Source: Ciona intestinalis (lineage: Eukaryota; Chordata; Ascidiacea; Phlebobranchia; Cionidae). From it: a stretch of 64,000 nt of DNA. The position numbers were made by a program, and so were the translations under genes. This document shows, piece after piece, positions 46,901 to 58,900 of this stretch. The stretch is taken from assembly GCF_000224145.3 (NCBI RefSeq), contig NC_020170.2, positions 2,723,589-2,787,588 of the forward strand. Reading direction: 5' to 3'. Numbering within the stretch: the stretch's first letter is position 1; each line of letters opens with the position of its first letter. The notes under the pieces were generated by a model, which worked only from the letters and a program-made list of their open reading frames with translations, had not been told where the DNA came from and made no database searches.

Positions 46901-49900
46901 AAAAATAATTTTTTGACATTCTTTTTAATAAACCCCCCCCCATTATTTTTTTTCTGGCTGCGCCACTGCCACCATTACACACCTGGCGACCTGCAGGTGT
47001 TCTGTGCACTACATACTCATTCAGTATCTTCCCTAGCAACCATTTCAGTTTATCTTTATCTTTAGATTGCTCTACATGCTCCTCTGCATCCTGGAAGACC
47101 TCATTTGTGTCCGGAGCACCCGTCCATCTATTAATCCTTGCAGGAGCCTCAGGTCCAAGAGCAGCATTGCACAGCGCGGATCCAACCGTGAAATGTAATT
47201 CTGCGTTTTTTATCTAGGTGGTTAAAAAAAACACTTTTAAATTATGTTTTTTTAAACTTTAAAATTAAATTTTACAAACATTCAAAGTGTAAAATCAGGG
47301 TCTAAAGTAAAATATAATTGTTGTAAACTGTTTATCGTGTCTGCTCACTGTACACTTATCGCGACTTGCACGCTCTAAGCATTGTGGCCCGAGGTTGTCT
47401 TGCTGCCGCGTGTCCTTCTTTCCTTGTGTTAGACTTATCGTGCTGCAGTGTTCACTGTATTATAGTAATAGTATGCGAAGGTTGTTGTGTTGAGTATGGA
47501 TGTAGTACCTTAGAATTACGTTGTATATATTGTGCGCTTCGTGTATTTAACGTTGTGTGCGTTTGCAGATGCAGTCCAATAAAGCCAATAATATTGAAGC
47601 TTGTAATTAGGTTACGACAAAAATATTTAAACAAAAATAATTCCAGAATGCAACTTTTCTTATCCTGCAGGTTGGACAAATACAACGCAAAGTTTGAACA
47701 AAAACATTTTTAGATTTTAACACAAGTTTTTTGGTTTTATCTTTTTCTGTTTTTTTTATAGACGTCTAAAATGCCCACCATAAGTATTTTTTTCTAGATG
47801 TCCAAAATGCCCACCATAAACAACAAATAAAACAAAACATACTTCTGATGATTTCAGCAAGATTTCCAAGATCTTCTCAGTATGGGGAAAGTCCCCATCT
47901 CCTACAGGTAGCATGCCAAGTGCAATGACAGCTTTCTCCCTCAAAGCATGAAGAGTGTTGTTGTTGATACGACTTGATAAACACTGCACGACCCAGTACT
48001 TGGTCACTATGGAAAAAATATGTTTTAACACAGTATATTATTATTGTATTAGTGTAAACACCAGCAGATTTTTTTAAACTTTTCTCATTTTTAAAAAAAT
48101 GTTAAAACCCATTTCAAAAAGTATAAAAACAAGCTGTTTTTATTCTTGAAGATGCAGCCATTATAATTGACACATATCTCCTAAAACGCATTTTCAAGAA
48201 AATTTTCCAGAAATTTTTACCAATATTGTTCTGAATAATCTTGGTAACTTATTTTAGGAAAATCTATAGTTTGTTTTGGAAATGATATCATATTGTATTA
48301 GTGCCAATGCCATTCGCAGATTTTTTTTTAAATTTAAATCATTTCTTAGAAAACATTTAAATCCACGCAAAAATTAAATTTTAAAACAAGTTACTTTATT
48401 GTTAACGGGGCAGCAATTATAATTGACATGTCTTCCAAAAGAAACACATTTTAGGAACTAAAATTAAAGGTAATGTTCACAACGTCAAAAGCTATACCAT
48501 CGACCTAAATCATATTCCAGTTTTTAAACTTACATGACTGATCAGTATTTCAAACTTACACGACTCATCAGTTTTTCAAACTTACACGACTCATCAGTTT
48601 TTCAAACTTACACCACTCATCAGTTTTTCAATATCAAATGACTTATCAGTTTTTAAACTTACATGACTCATCAGTTTCCGAACTCTTCTCCTCATTAGCG
48701 CCATCCGGTGGTAGGACACCTGGTAGTAGAGGTAATGAAGATTTTCGTGAAATTTCTCCGACAGCAAAACAAGCAGAACCGGCAAGTAATGAGTCTTTCT
48801 CTTCTTTTACTGATGTCACTGCAATGTGAGAAAACACATGTAGTTTGTGGCACAGCCAGAAAAAAATAAGGGGGGTTTTAACCAAATATTTTTTAACAAA
48901 AATGTTTTTTAATTAATTTTTTTTGGTTTAAAGAGGGGGGTCCCGATCTCCTAAACCCCCAAGGTTCTATAGCAGTTGCGTAGAAATGGTTTTATAATTC
49001 TTTAAATTTTTTTTGTGTACTACTAAATGAGACGAAAAATAGAATAAAAAGGTGTCCCATCTTTCCCATCAAAATTAGGCAGCCGTACTCTAGCTTANNN
49101 NNNNNNNNNNNNNNNNNNNNNNNNNNNNNNNNNNNNNNNNNNNNNNNAGGTAATGTTCACAACGTCAAAAGCTATACCATCAACCTAAATCATATTCCAG
49201 TTTTTAAACTTACACGACTCATCAGTTTTTCAATATCAAATGACTCATTAGTTTTTAAACTTACATGACCCATCAGTTTCCGAACTCTTCTCCTCATTAG
49301 CGCCATCCGGTGGTAGGACACCTGGTAGTAGAGGTAATGAAGATTTTCGTGAAATTTCTCCGACAGCAAAACAAGCAGAACCCGCAAGTAATGAGTCTTT
49401 CTCTTCTTTTACTGATGTCACTGCAATGTGAGAAAACACATGTAGTTTGTGGCACAGCCAGAAAAAAACAAGGAGGGTTTTAATTTAATCAAAAAATTTT
49501 TTAAAAAATGTTTTTTAATTAATTTTTTTTGGGTTTAAAGGGAGGGGGTCCCGATCTCCTAAACCCCCAAGGTTCTATAGCAGTTGCGTAGAAATGGTTT
49601 TATAATTCTTTAAATTTTTTTTGTTTACTACTAAATGAGACGAAAAATAGTATAAAATCTTTCCCATCAAAATTAGGCAGACGTACCTAGCTTAAGTAAC
49701 GCCTGTTTCACAACATCGTAAGCATTATCTTGTTGATCCACTATCATCTTATTATCATCAGGTGAATGAATTAATTTCAACCAATCTCCAACCACATGAC
49801 CCATCAGTAATATGCTGCTGTGACGGGCTTCAAAATTCTAAACATTTAATATTTTTTATAAGATCCTTTTTTTAGCATAATATGACTAATATAGTGGGCA

Positions 49901-52900
49901 AAGTGGGCAATAGCAGACAATTTAAAAAAAAACGAAAAAAAAAATAAATAATTTCGTAATGACTGAATTATAATTTGGCATAAATGTTTATGAATAAAAA
50001 AAATCCAACTTTGACAACTAACATACAAAGAAAATATAATACAAAGGGTTATATTTAAAGAGAGGGCCTAGCTTCCTGCAGTTTAGTTTATTTTTAGGTG
50101 TTTAAATACATGCTTAAATACCTTGCTATCGAAATTCTAAGCACTTAATATTTTATAGAATTAAGTTAAGATGGCTATTATAGTGGAAGCCAGTTAAAAT
50201 AAATGAAACATCTTTAAAAAATTGTGTAATAACTTAATTATAATTTAGTTTAACATTTTAATAAATACAAAATTTCATTGGGTACCAAACTGACAGACAA
50301 ACATACTTATATACAGTTTTTATAGTTTTTTATATAGTTATATAGCAGGGTACAGTTTTTTTACATGATTAGAACAAAAAAAGGTTTATAAATTTAAAGC
50401 TAGCTTATTTAAAGATATTTGTAAATAAAAGCTTATATACCTTGTTATCAAAGTCTTGTATCAGTTCTTTTGTAAGTTGGGCATAGTTAGAGTTTGGTGA
50501 ACGTCGAAACACGATGCTGTATATTTCAGCTGCATGCTGACGAATCTGCAAAAAAATTTAAATTTTGTTAGTCTATAAAAAAATCTTGTTAAAAAGAAAA
50601 AATCTTGTTAAAAAGAAAAAACTTGTTAAAAAGAAAACATATTGTTGGTAAAAACATTGTTTGAAAAATATTTACTTTTAACTTTCTGAGTGAACCATAC
50701 AAATAGCCTGAAAATTCTGAAAATGTGAATAAACATAAATAAATATAAAAATACTGTTTAAAAATCTCCAAAAAAAAACAGGAATTGCATCAAAATTGGA
50801 ATTTTGAAAAAACATAAATATTTCATTTCACTTACATCATCTCTATTATGTTTAGTCAGTGATTTAAGCCACGTTGTTCTTTCAGAGAAAACCTTGTCGC
50901 TCGAGTCACCACGGTGTACAGATTTTAAAAGTTTTTCAAGCGGAACGACCTCAGGACAACAGCCTATCAGCTCCAAGAGTAGAAATACTATCTGCGGGTC
51001 TGAAAAAAAATCGTAAAAATTGAGTTTAGAATAATTTTTTTAAAGCAAAATTATTTTTCCGAATAAAGTATTGCCGAATGTCAAAATGTTAGAATAAAAA
51101 TATCATTTTTATATAATAGTTAGAAAAGTATTGATTTATCTTATGTGTCGCAACATAAGTAAGAACGAAGTGACATATTTTGTTATAATAGAATGTTTAT
51201 AAAATGAACATTAACACCTAAATTTACTTAGCTGATAACTTTGGATTAATATTCATGTAATACATGTAACTTACCAGCTACCATCTTAATGTATTGGAAA
51301 ATCAGATCAGTGTAAAGTTGAAAGGTAACTATACTTGCTTCACTGTCTACTTGGAAAAGTTTTCTGAAAAAAATAAATAAAGAGACTAAAAATAGCCCTA
51401 TTGTTTATATAGTAAAGAAAAACAAAAACACAGAAATCGTTTCGAACGGATAAATAATGAAGATATTAGAAATGTTACCTAAAAATCAACAAAAACATCA
51501 AAAAACTAAAATTTTGCTCATTATTGGAAAATTTCTACATTAATAGGATATAGAACATAGGTCGAAAAAGAACTTTAGGGGTCACCGAGAATGTACCAAT
51601 TTTTCAAAAATGCATATATTATACTATTAACCATAAAGGATCACAGAAAAGACAGATTAAAAATATTTTGGCCAAAAAGTATACGAAGCAATGGTTTATT
51701 GATTTAAAAAGTTTAAGATGAAAATTATTTAAACTTTTTTCTTCGATTCTACCTGATGTGCTGCACAATAACAGGAGATTGATTCTGAACATCCCGACTC
51801 CTACTTTCAACCTCTTCTTCCTCTTCTGATGATCCTGCTTCCGATGTCATGCATCGTCTTAGAAACGAGAATGCAGCTTGGAATGCAGCAGGTGTGAACG
51901 CCATTGATCGTGTTCCAATCACATGACGCTCACTGCTCATAAGTCTTTCTCTTGCCTGAAGAGATTTATTCAGTGAATTTACTACAAACTTTTTTTTAAT
52001 TAGTAAATAAAAAATTAAAATTAGTATAAGATTTTTTGAAAATAATAAAAAAAAAAATTTTTAATTATTAAAAAATAATTATTTTAATTATTAGTAAAAA
52101 GATTGTTTTTCTTAAATTAGTAAAAAAATGTTTTTTTTTTGCTTTGACTTCAGGCAGTAATAAATTTTGACCAATTGGTAAGAAAAAACACAAAATAAGT
52201 TTAAGAAGTATTTACAACTGTTTTTATGCTATGTGAACAGTTGTAAAATTACAGACCGCTTGTTTTTTTTTAAAATGAAAATTTTATAGACTTATACATT
52301 ATAACCACCACTAACAACTAACCATTAACCAGTAGTTTTTGTTATTTTACAGAAAAAGGACAAATTGGCTTTGACAAGCAGTGCAGTTTAAAACATATAT
52401 GAACTTTTACCAAACTTTTCGGGCAAGCAATACAGTTTAACATACAGATATTTCTTATTACTATGCTAAAGGTAAAAAAAACAATTTAACAGTACATTTT
52501 TAAATAACATGACCTAAAATGTGAAAATGCAAACTAATGTGAATAAATTAAACCTTTTCATGCAGGAATTTGAGCATGGCGCTAAACTTAGGGAGTTTTT
52601 CAGGTTGTTTTGAATTATTCTCACGATTTCTGCTTCCACTTAGCAATCTCTTCGCTTCGGATGATACTTCATCTTTCACTGTGAGTTATTATATGTTTGT
52701 GATAGATATGTGATACTTTTTCATGAAAACATGGGTTTTCATGAGGATGTGATAGGTATATGATCTTATGAAAACAAATCATCAAGATTTCTTCTATTTT
52801 TCACAGCTTTGGCTACAAAAAAATGCACTGGGAACATATCTGAATAACTGTATATATATATTATTACTCAGATAATGTTTTCAGCAAAAAGGACAAAGTA

Positions 52901-55900
52901 TATTACATATTACATTGAGGTAATGGGCCAATTCAGACTTATTTTCCAGGTCCCCTGAAAACTAACATACCATCCCCAGCTGCCAATATAAGTTGGTATC
53001 TTGTAGAAATGTGATCAGTTTGAAACACAACCCCAGCATATCGAACTCCAACCAACCGCGTATAATGATCATCGGCTGGGAATACAAGAAAAGATAAATC
53101 ACACCTAATGAATTGTGTAGAGACATATGCGTCAATATTTTCATGTTGTAAACCAATTTTTGGTGAGGGCAAATAAAAAAAAAAATACAAATGTATGCTG
53201 AACTACAAGAATGTGAAGGTATAAATAACTGTACTTATAATATGATTTTTACATGTCAAAGTATATAGAAACTATAGAGTTAAAGCATGTATACATTTGC
53301 ATACCTTCAGCATTATATATATATGATATACAATAGGTAAAGTAGTATTTGATAATGTCTAATAGTCTAACTCTTTGTTACATATATTACTGTTAATAAA
53401 TAATGGTGGTAACTAAAACAATATATTTGTGATGCCAAAGAAAAATGTCATAAAAAATAAATTTCTTATTTTTGTATTCACCGAAAACACATAAATTATC
53501 AGACATGTACCAACATACCTTTGATGCTGGTTTGAATGAGAGATTCAAGCAACATGGAAGTGGTTTGGTCGGCATTTTGGAAAGCAGGTGCCATCATGGA
53601 TATTGCACCTTGTATTGAAGTTTTCAATTCATTTGATTCTACCTGCAAACATACAATATGCAAGATTAAATATTTTTAGAATTTGGTGTTTAACCAGCTA
53701 AAGTGTATGTTTCAGTATTACTAAAATAAATTGCTTTAACTCAGTGGTCACCAATCGTCCAAATTATCAGCCATACACACAATAAAAAAAATATCCAAAA
53801 AATATGCACCCACAAAGTAACATACATGGTAATTCGTAAGCTGGCACGAGGTGTATGAAACAGAACACACGTGTTTAACAACTGTCATTTTCATGCCACG
53901 CGTGGATAAAGTAAATTACATTCATTCATTCACTTAGCTATAAAACAGATTCTATTCACCACAGTAATAAAGTTCTAACTATATTTCCAATCCAAGCACT
54001 CAATCAACCAAGGTAACTCGTAAGCTGGCAACACCTGTATTTAACGACTGTAGTTTTCCAGTTACACGAGCATAAAGCGAGCTACATTCATTCATTCAAA
54101 TGTGTATTATCAATTACTGTTTTATTGGTGAACAACTAATTTCGTAAAGTCTCTTAAGATATTAAATACTACTCTCAAAATCTGTTTGAAATATTACGTT
54201 TTGTAAAAAAAAATATTACGTTTTGTATTATTTATATGAAAAATACCCAAAAAAATCACGAAAATAATAATCACCACCTGCCCACCTGTGCAAGGGTTTG
54301 AAACAAATCCTGGATAAGATCGAGTTTGTTTGAAAACATGGCTGGCAGTTTGGATGCCAATCTTCCAATGGAGGAGTAACCCAAGCTCCTCGTCTTCTCG
54401 TTCATCTCCTCGTTCTTTACCGTCTTCTGCATCGCGTTGAGGAGGAGAGAGGATTGCTTCTGTAATTGTTCCTCGTCACAACTGAAGAAATAAGAAGAAA
54501 ATTTAGTAGAAAATAGTAATAGGAAAATATATTTAGAAAACCCATTCAATGATTTTCTAATTATTTGAACTGTAAGAACTAAAAGAAGAAAGAATACTGA
54601 ACTGAAAATTTAGTTTTGATTTTACATACTAAAAGTGTAAAACACTATTCTAAATAATATGTGTTGTGGTTAAAAGACAAAATTGTAAATGCAACAGCAG
54701 TATAAAGCTATTTCAATGATATCTCAGTATTATAAGTATAAGATAAGTATCATATTTAAGTATTCTACCAATAGGCACCAAACTTTTGAAAAGTCAAGGT
54801 ACCCATAAGTTAAGTTTAAACCGGCGAAAGAATAAACATTTTTTTCTTATCACATTATTAGCTTTATTTGGGAAATAGACTAATCGATGCACTATCACCA
54901 CTGTATGGTGTTTATTTTAAGACATGTTTGTAAGATAGGCTATTAAATTGTTTATGTATTTATACTGGGTACTCATAGGTACTCTGATTTATTTTTAGGG
55001 TATATACGCCTACCTTGCATACCCATGTTAGGTGCCTATGATCCTACCTTTCTATTATATGCTGTACAAACTGCAAAGTCAACACTTCCAGCTTTGTACT
55101 GCTTGCATTGAACAGACCATCATATACAACTTGTATATTATGAGGGAAACATGCAGCAACTGCCTTTGATCTCAGCATGTTGGTAAGAAGTTTTAATTTC
55201 ATTCTGGAAAAAAATTTTAGGTCATGTATTATTTAAGTAAGCAGGCTAATAAATTGTAACGATCAAAATTAATAGCAAAAAAACAGTTTGGAATTAGAAT
55301 ATTACTCAATTACACCTTGGAATTTGTTAGTCGAGCCCTAATGTATATGCCATGCTATAAAGAGCTTTTACCATAGAAAAGTCACATTGACATATAAGGC
55401 ATAATTTTAATATTTTTTGTAATTTTTTTTGCATGTAATATTTGAACATTTTACACAAAAAAGAATTTTTCATTAACAACTCAATACTTCAGCATATAAT
55501 TAAACCGTGTTATCAAAACCATTTTTTGCTCCTAGCAGGTATTTAACAGTTTAAACAAAAATTATAACAAATATTTTTTTTTCTTTTACGAACCTAACAT
55601 TAGAAGCCTCCCTTTTATCATCGGGGGGTGCGTTCTTCTTTTTACTTGTAGCTTTAGAGCCAAGATATATTTGGTAAAGTTTTGAAACCAAGGAAGGCTT
55701 GTTCCAATCAATTGACCTAAAAAGTTAAAAATTAAAAAAAAAAGAAAAAATAAATTGACTCATCCACTTACTTTTTATAATTAAAAAAATTAATGCAAAA
55801 TTTACATTATGCGGTTTAAAAACAATGTTAATTGATGAAGTAGAAATTTAGGTACCAGGCTAAAATTTTATGGCATAGCGTACTTCAAACGAAATCTTAC

Positions 55901-58900
55901 CACAACAGATAATTATTAAGGGGGAAATATAATACATCGCGTCTCGCGTGTATTAAAAGCAACCTAATACTGTAAATAAAAAAACAAAACAAAAAAAACA
56001 CCTTAGTATTAAAGACAGTAGGTCCCAAATGAATAACAATCATTATAACATGGCTGTTCTTTTTCCTATACCTAGTGCCCACTAACGAGTTCTACACATT
56101 AGTAAATTTGTGGGTGGTATTTTAAACGGTCCAGACAGGTCCACAACACTCACGGAAGTTGTTTCCTCAGTTCAAAGTCAGAGTTTGATGCCACAGTATG
56201 CCTTGTATCACTTGATCCAATAATAAGATGGCACACAACATCATTCAACTCAAACATGTCTTGCTTTATAAAGTTTAGAATAGCAACCTAGATAGAACAC
56301 CCCAAAAATAAATAAGATATATAAATATTTTATAGCTACAGTGAACACAACAGAAACAGAGCATGTTTGGAGGCAAATAAATCTGATCGCTAAAAGAAAA
56401 AAAATCTAAATTTCCCGGTTGTAGTATCAAATTTCAGTTAATGTTTTGATTTAGTAGTACAAAAAAATGTTATTTTTAAAAAAAAAATTTTTTTTTTAAG
56501 AGTATTCACTTAATAGCTTAATGTTTGACAACTAAGCAGCTACCAAAAACCCATCATTGACTATAGAAGGTTCATGGAGACACTACATAAACTTTACTGA
56601 AGAAGTAAGAACCTATATAGATAAAATTTTAACGTATGAAATTTTACTACTACATGTATGTACAGAAGTACACTTCATTTAAACTGCTTTATTTGAATAT
56701 ATTACCTTGATAGTTTCAACCTCTTCTAAAGACCATGTTGGTACATTAGCATCTCCCACCAAACGCTTTATAGAATTCCGACTCAAACCTGGTGAAGCAG
56801 CATTAGCTTGTTGTTGTTGTTGTTGGGGGGGTGCTGATACTGGCCTCGATGGAGTGGCCACTATGTTGGGCAAGCTTAAACTGTGGAAACAAAAAAATTA
56901 TTTTGATATAGTGAGAAACCTATACTGGCATAGTGGTATTTTAAGCCTAAATATTTTTTGTATATTATGTTAATAATAATAATAAAAACTTGTATCTGTT
57001 TGTTTGATTACAATAGTTAGGATTAAAAAATTAGTTAAAATGAAAAGACAGGATAAAGCAACGAAATGATGGTCGTAAAAACTAGTTTAACTAAAAATGA
57101 ACCTAAAGAAGGATATGCTACCAACGAAAAATTAAAATTTGTCTATATATATATACAGAGAGAGAAATTATAGAGATGCTCAAATGTGATTAAAAGGTGC
57201 CCAAAGTTTCAAAAAACAAAACATTCTCTGAAAGACATTACATATAATCAAACTGCTGGGGTAAAAATCGCGTTACCCAGACAAAATTCCTACTAACACA
57301 GAACATAAACAAGTTACAAATCGTGAAATTACCACCTGTAGGGCATAATCATCACATCGAGGCAGAAATCCAACAACCCTTTTGTGGCGTGTGGGTGATT
57401 TTGAAAATCGAAAAGTTTTTTAAACTTTTCAGCTGATTCGTGCAGCTTTATGCACGGTAGAGTGGTGAGAAGAAGACGCAACAAAATATCCTGCTGGGTT
57501 TTGACTTTTCCCTGAGGTTTTAACAAAAAACAAATGAAAAAAAATTGTTTTACACAGACAAACTATAACATCAAAATATATATATAGTAGGGTGGGGGAA
57601 GATGGGACACCTTTAGCTAATAATATCCAAATATCTTGATCGTTTTTTGAACAATTAACAACGGTCTATGGGGTCCTGAGGATACGGTTTAATAATTCTT
57701 TGCATTTTCTTTGTTTACTAACTACCAATAGTACCAAATAGGGGAGAAAATGAAATGAAAAGGTGTACCATCTTCCCCCACCCTACTATATATAAATATG
57801 GTTACAATTTGTTTTATCCTGTTGTGGCAGTGCAACAATAGTCGTTATAACACGGGTGTTTTTAATAGGGGTTTCCAAAACTATTAACAGTAACACAAGT
57901 GCACAAGTAAACACACACTACTATATATTGGACATCTTTTGAAACATAAATGTGACATCTTTTGAAAATTATATAAAAATATGTCAATACTATAAACAGC
58001 TACTTAACAGTAGCACTAGTACACTACTATATATTACCTCCACAGATGTAAACAACAAGGGAGCAAGTTCAACTTTCTGTTCAACATTCAATCTTGGAAA
58101 GCCAGTCTTTATGTAAATGATGGTAAAATTCTGAATATTCAAAAAAAAAATATAGGTAATGAATATTAATTTAAAACTGCTTTGTAACCGAAAAGCAACC
58201 AGGAATAAAAAAATGCTTGGAAATGAGGAAATTATGTAACATTGAATGAATGAATGAATGAATGAATGAATGTAACATTTTTTATCCTCCTGGTATGCCA
58301 ATGACAGACAGGATAACACAGGCATTTTGTTTCATATACTGCGCTCCCACTTATGATTTACCATGCATGTATCTTTGTGAGAAATTATTTTTAGGAACTT
58401 TTTCAGTTGAACCTTAACCAACATTTTAAATAGGCCTAAGTAATATATTGTCTATTTATAAGGGGAATGCTTGGAAACATTAATATCAGATTTAATAAAG
58501 TAATGTTCATGTACATAATACATACTGTAACAAAGCTGCTAAGCGAAGCATCATTGAGCTGTTGAAGTAACTCCTTAACAGGCACCTGGACTGCTTCTCT
58601 TGACTTCAAACGTTTGTTTATATGAGTTAAAAGCTCAAGAACCTTTGTTTCAAATAAAAAAGTGCTGCTGTTAACTACATTTTCTATATAATTTAAGTAA
58701 AGTATATGACACAACGAATATTTAGTGATTTAGTTTAAATACATTGCATAGATATAGAGTTGTTAGATTAGCAATGCTTTTGTTAAAAAAACACAGAGGT
58801 TATAGACTTTATAGTGATGACCGACAAATGTAATAAACATACCTTAGTACGTATTGAGGATTCACTGCTTGATAACTTGAGCAGCACAAGTGGAAGATAC

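Larger units (their letters stand above)
48468..49097. repeat. Copy A of a second duplicated ECM29 segment
   Basis: Repeated at 49148-49697. Holds the six-unit splice-site minisatellite, exon 48818-48663, a hAT-MITE relative and a TA-MITE fragment. Confidence 0.92.
44372..49420 (-). other. ECPAS: ECM29 exons 19-25, including one duplicated exon
   Basis: Exons: 49420-49265 (copy B) or 48818-48663 (copy A, the same exon in the other haplotype), 48006-47843, 47213-46983, 46216-46096, 45607-45397, 45145-45028, 44542-44372. Copies A and B encode the same peptide starting [20 protein letters not shown] and differ by one residue near the end (TDES versus TDGS). Splicing both in series would repeat 52 residues, which I consider an assembly artefact. 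Confidence 0.88.

Noticed and set aside
47366..47713. 115-codon Cys-rich plus-strand frame in an ECM29 intron
   Set aside because: No signal peptide followed by a regular Cys pattern. The island looks more like a retroelement LTR.
48518..48671. CRISPR-like array of 26-bp repeats
   Set aside because: Units are contiguous without spacers, in a eukaryotic intron. It is a minisatellite of a splice-site sequence.
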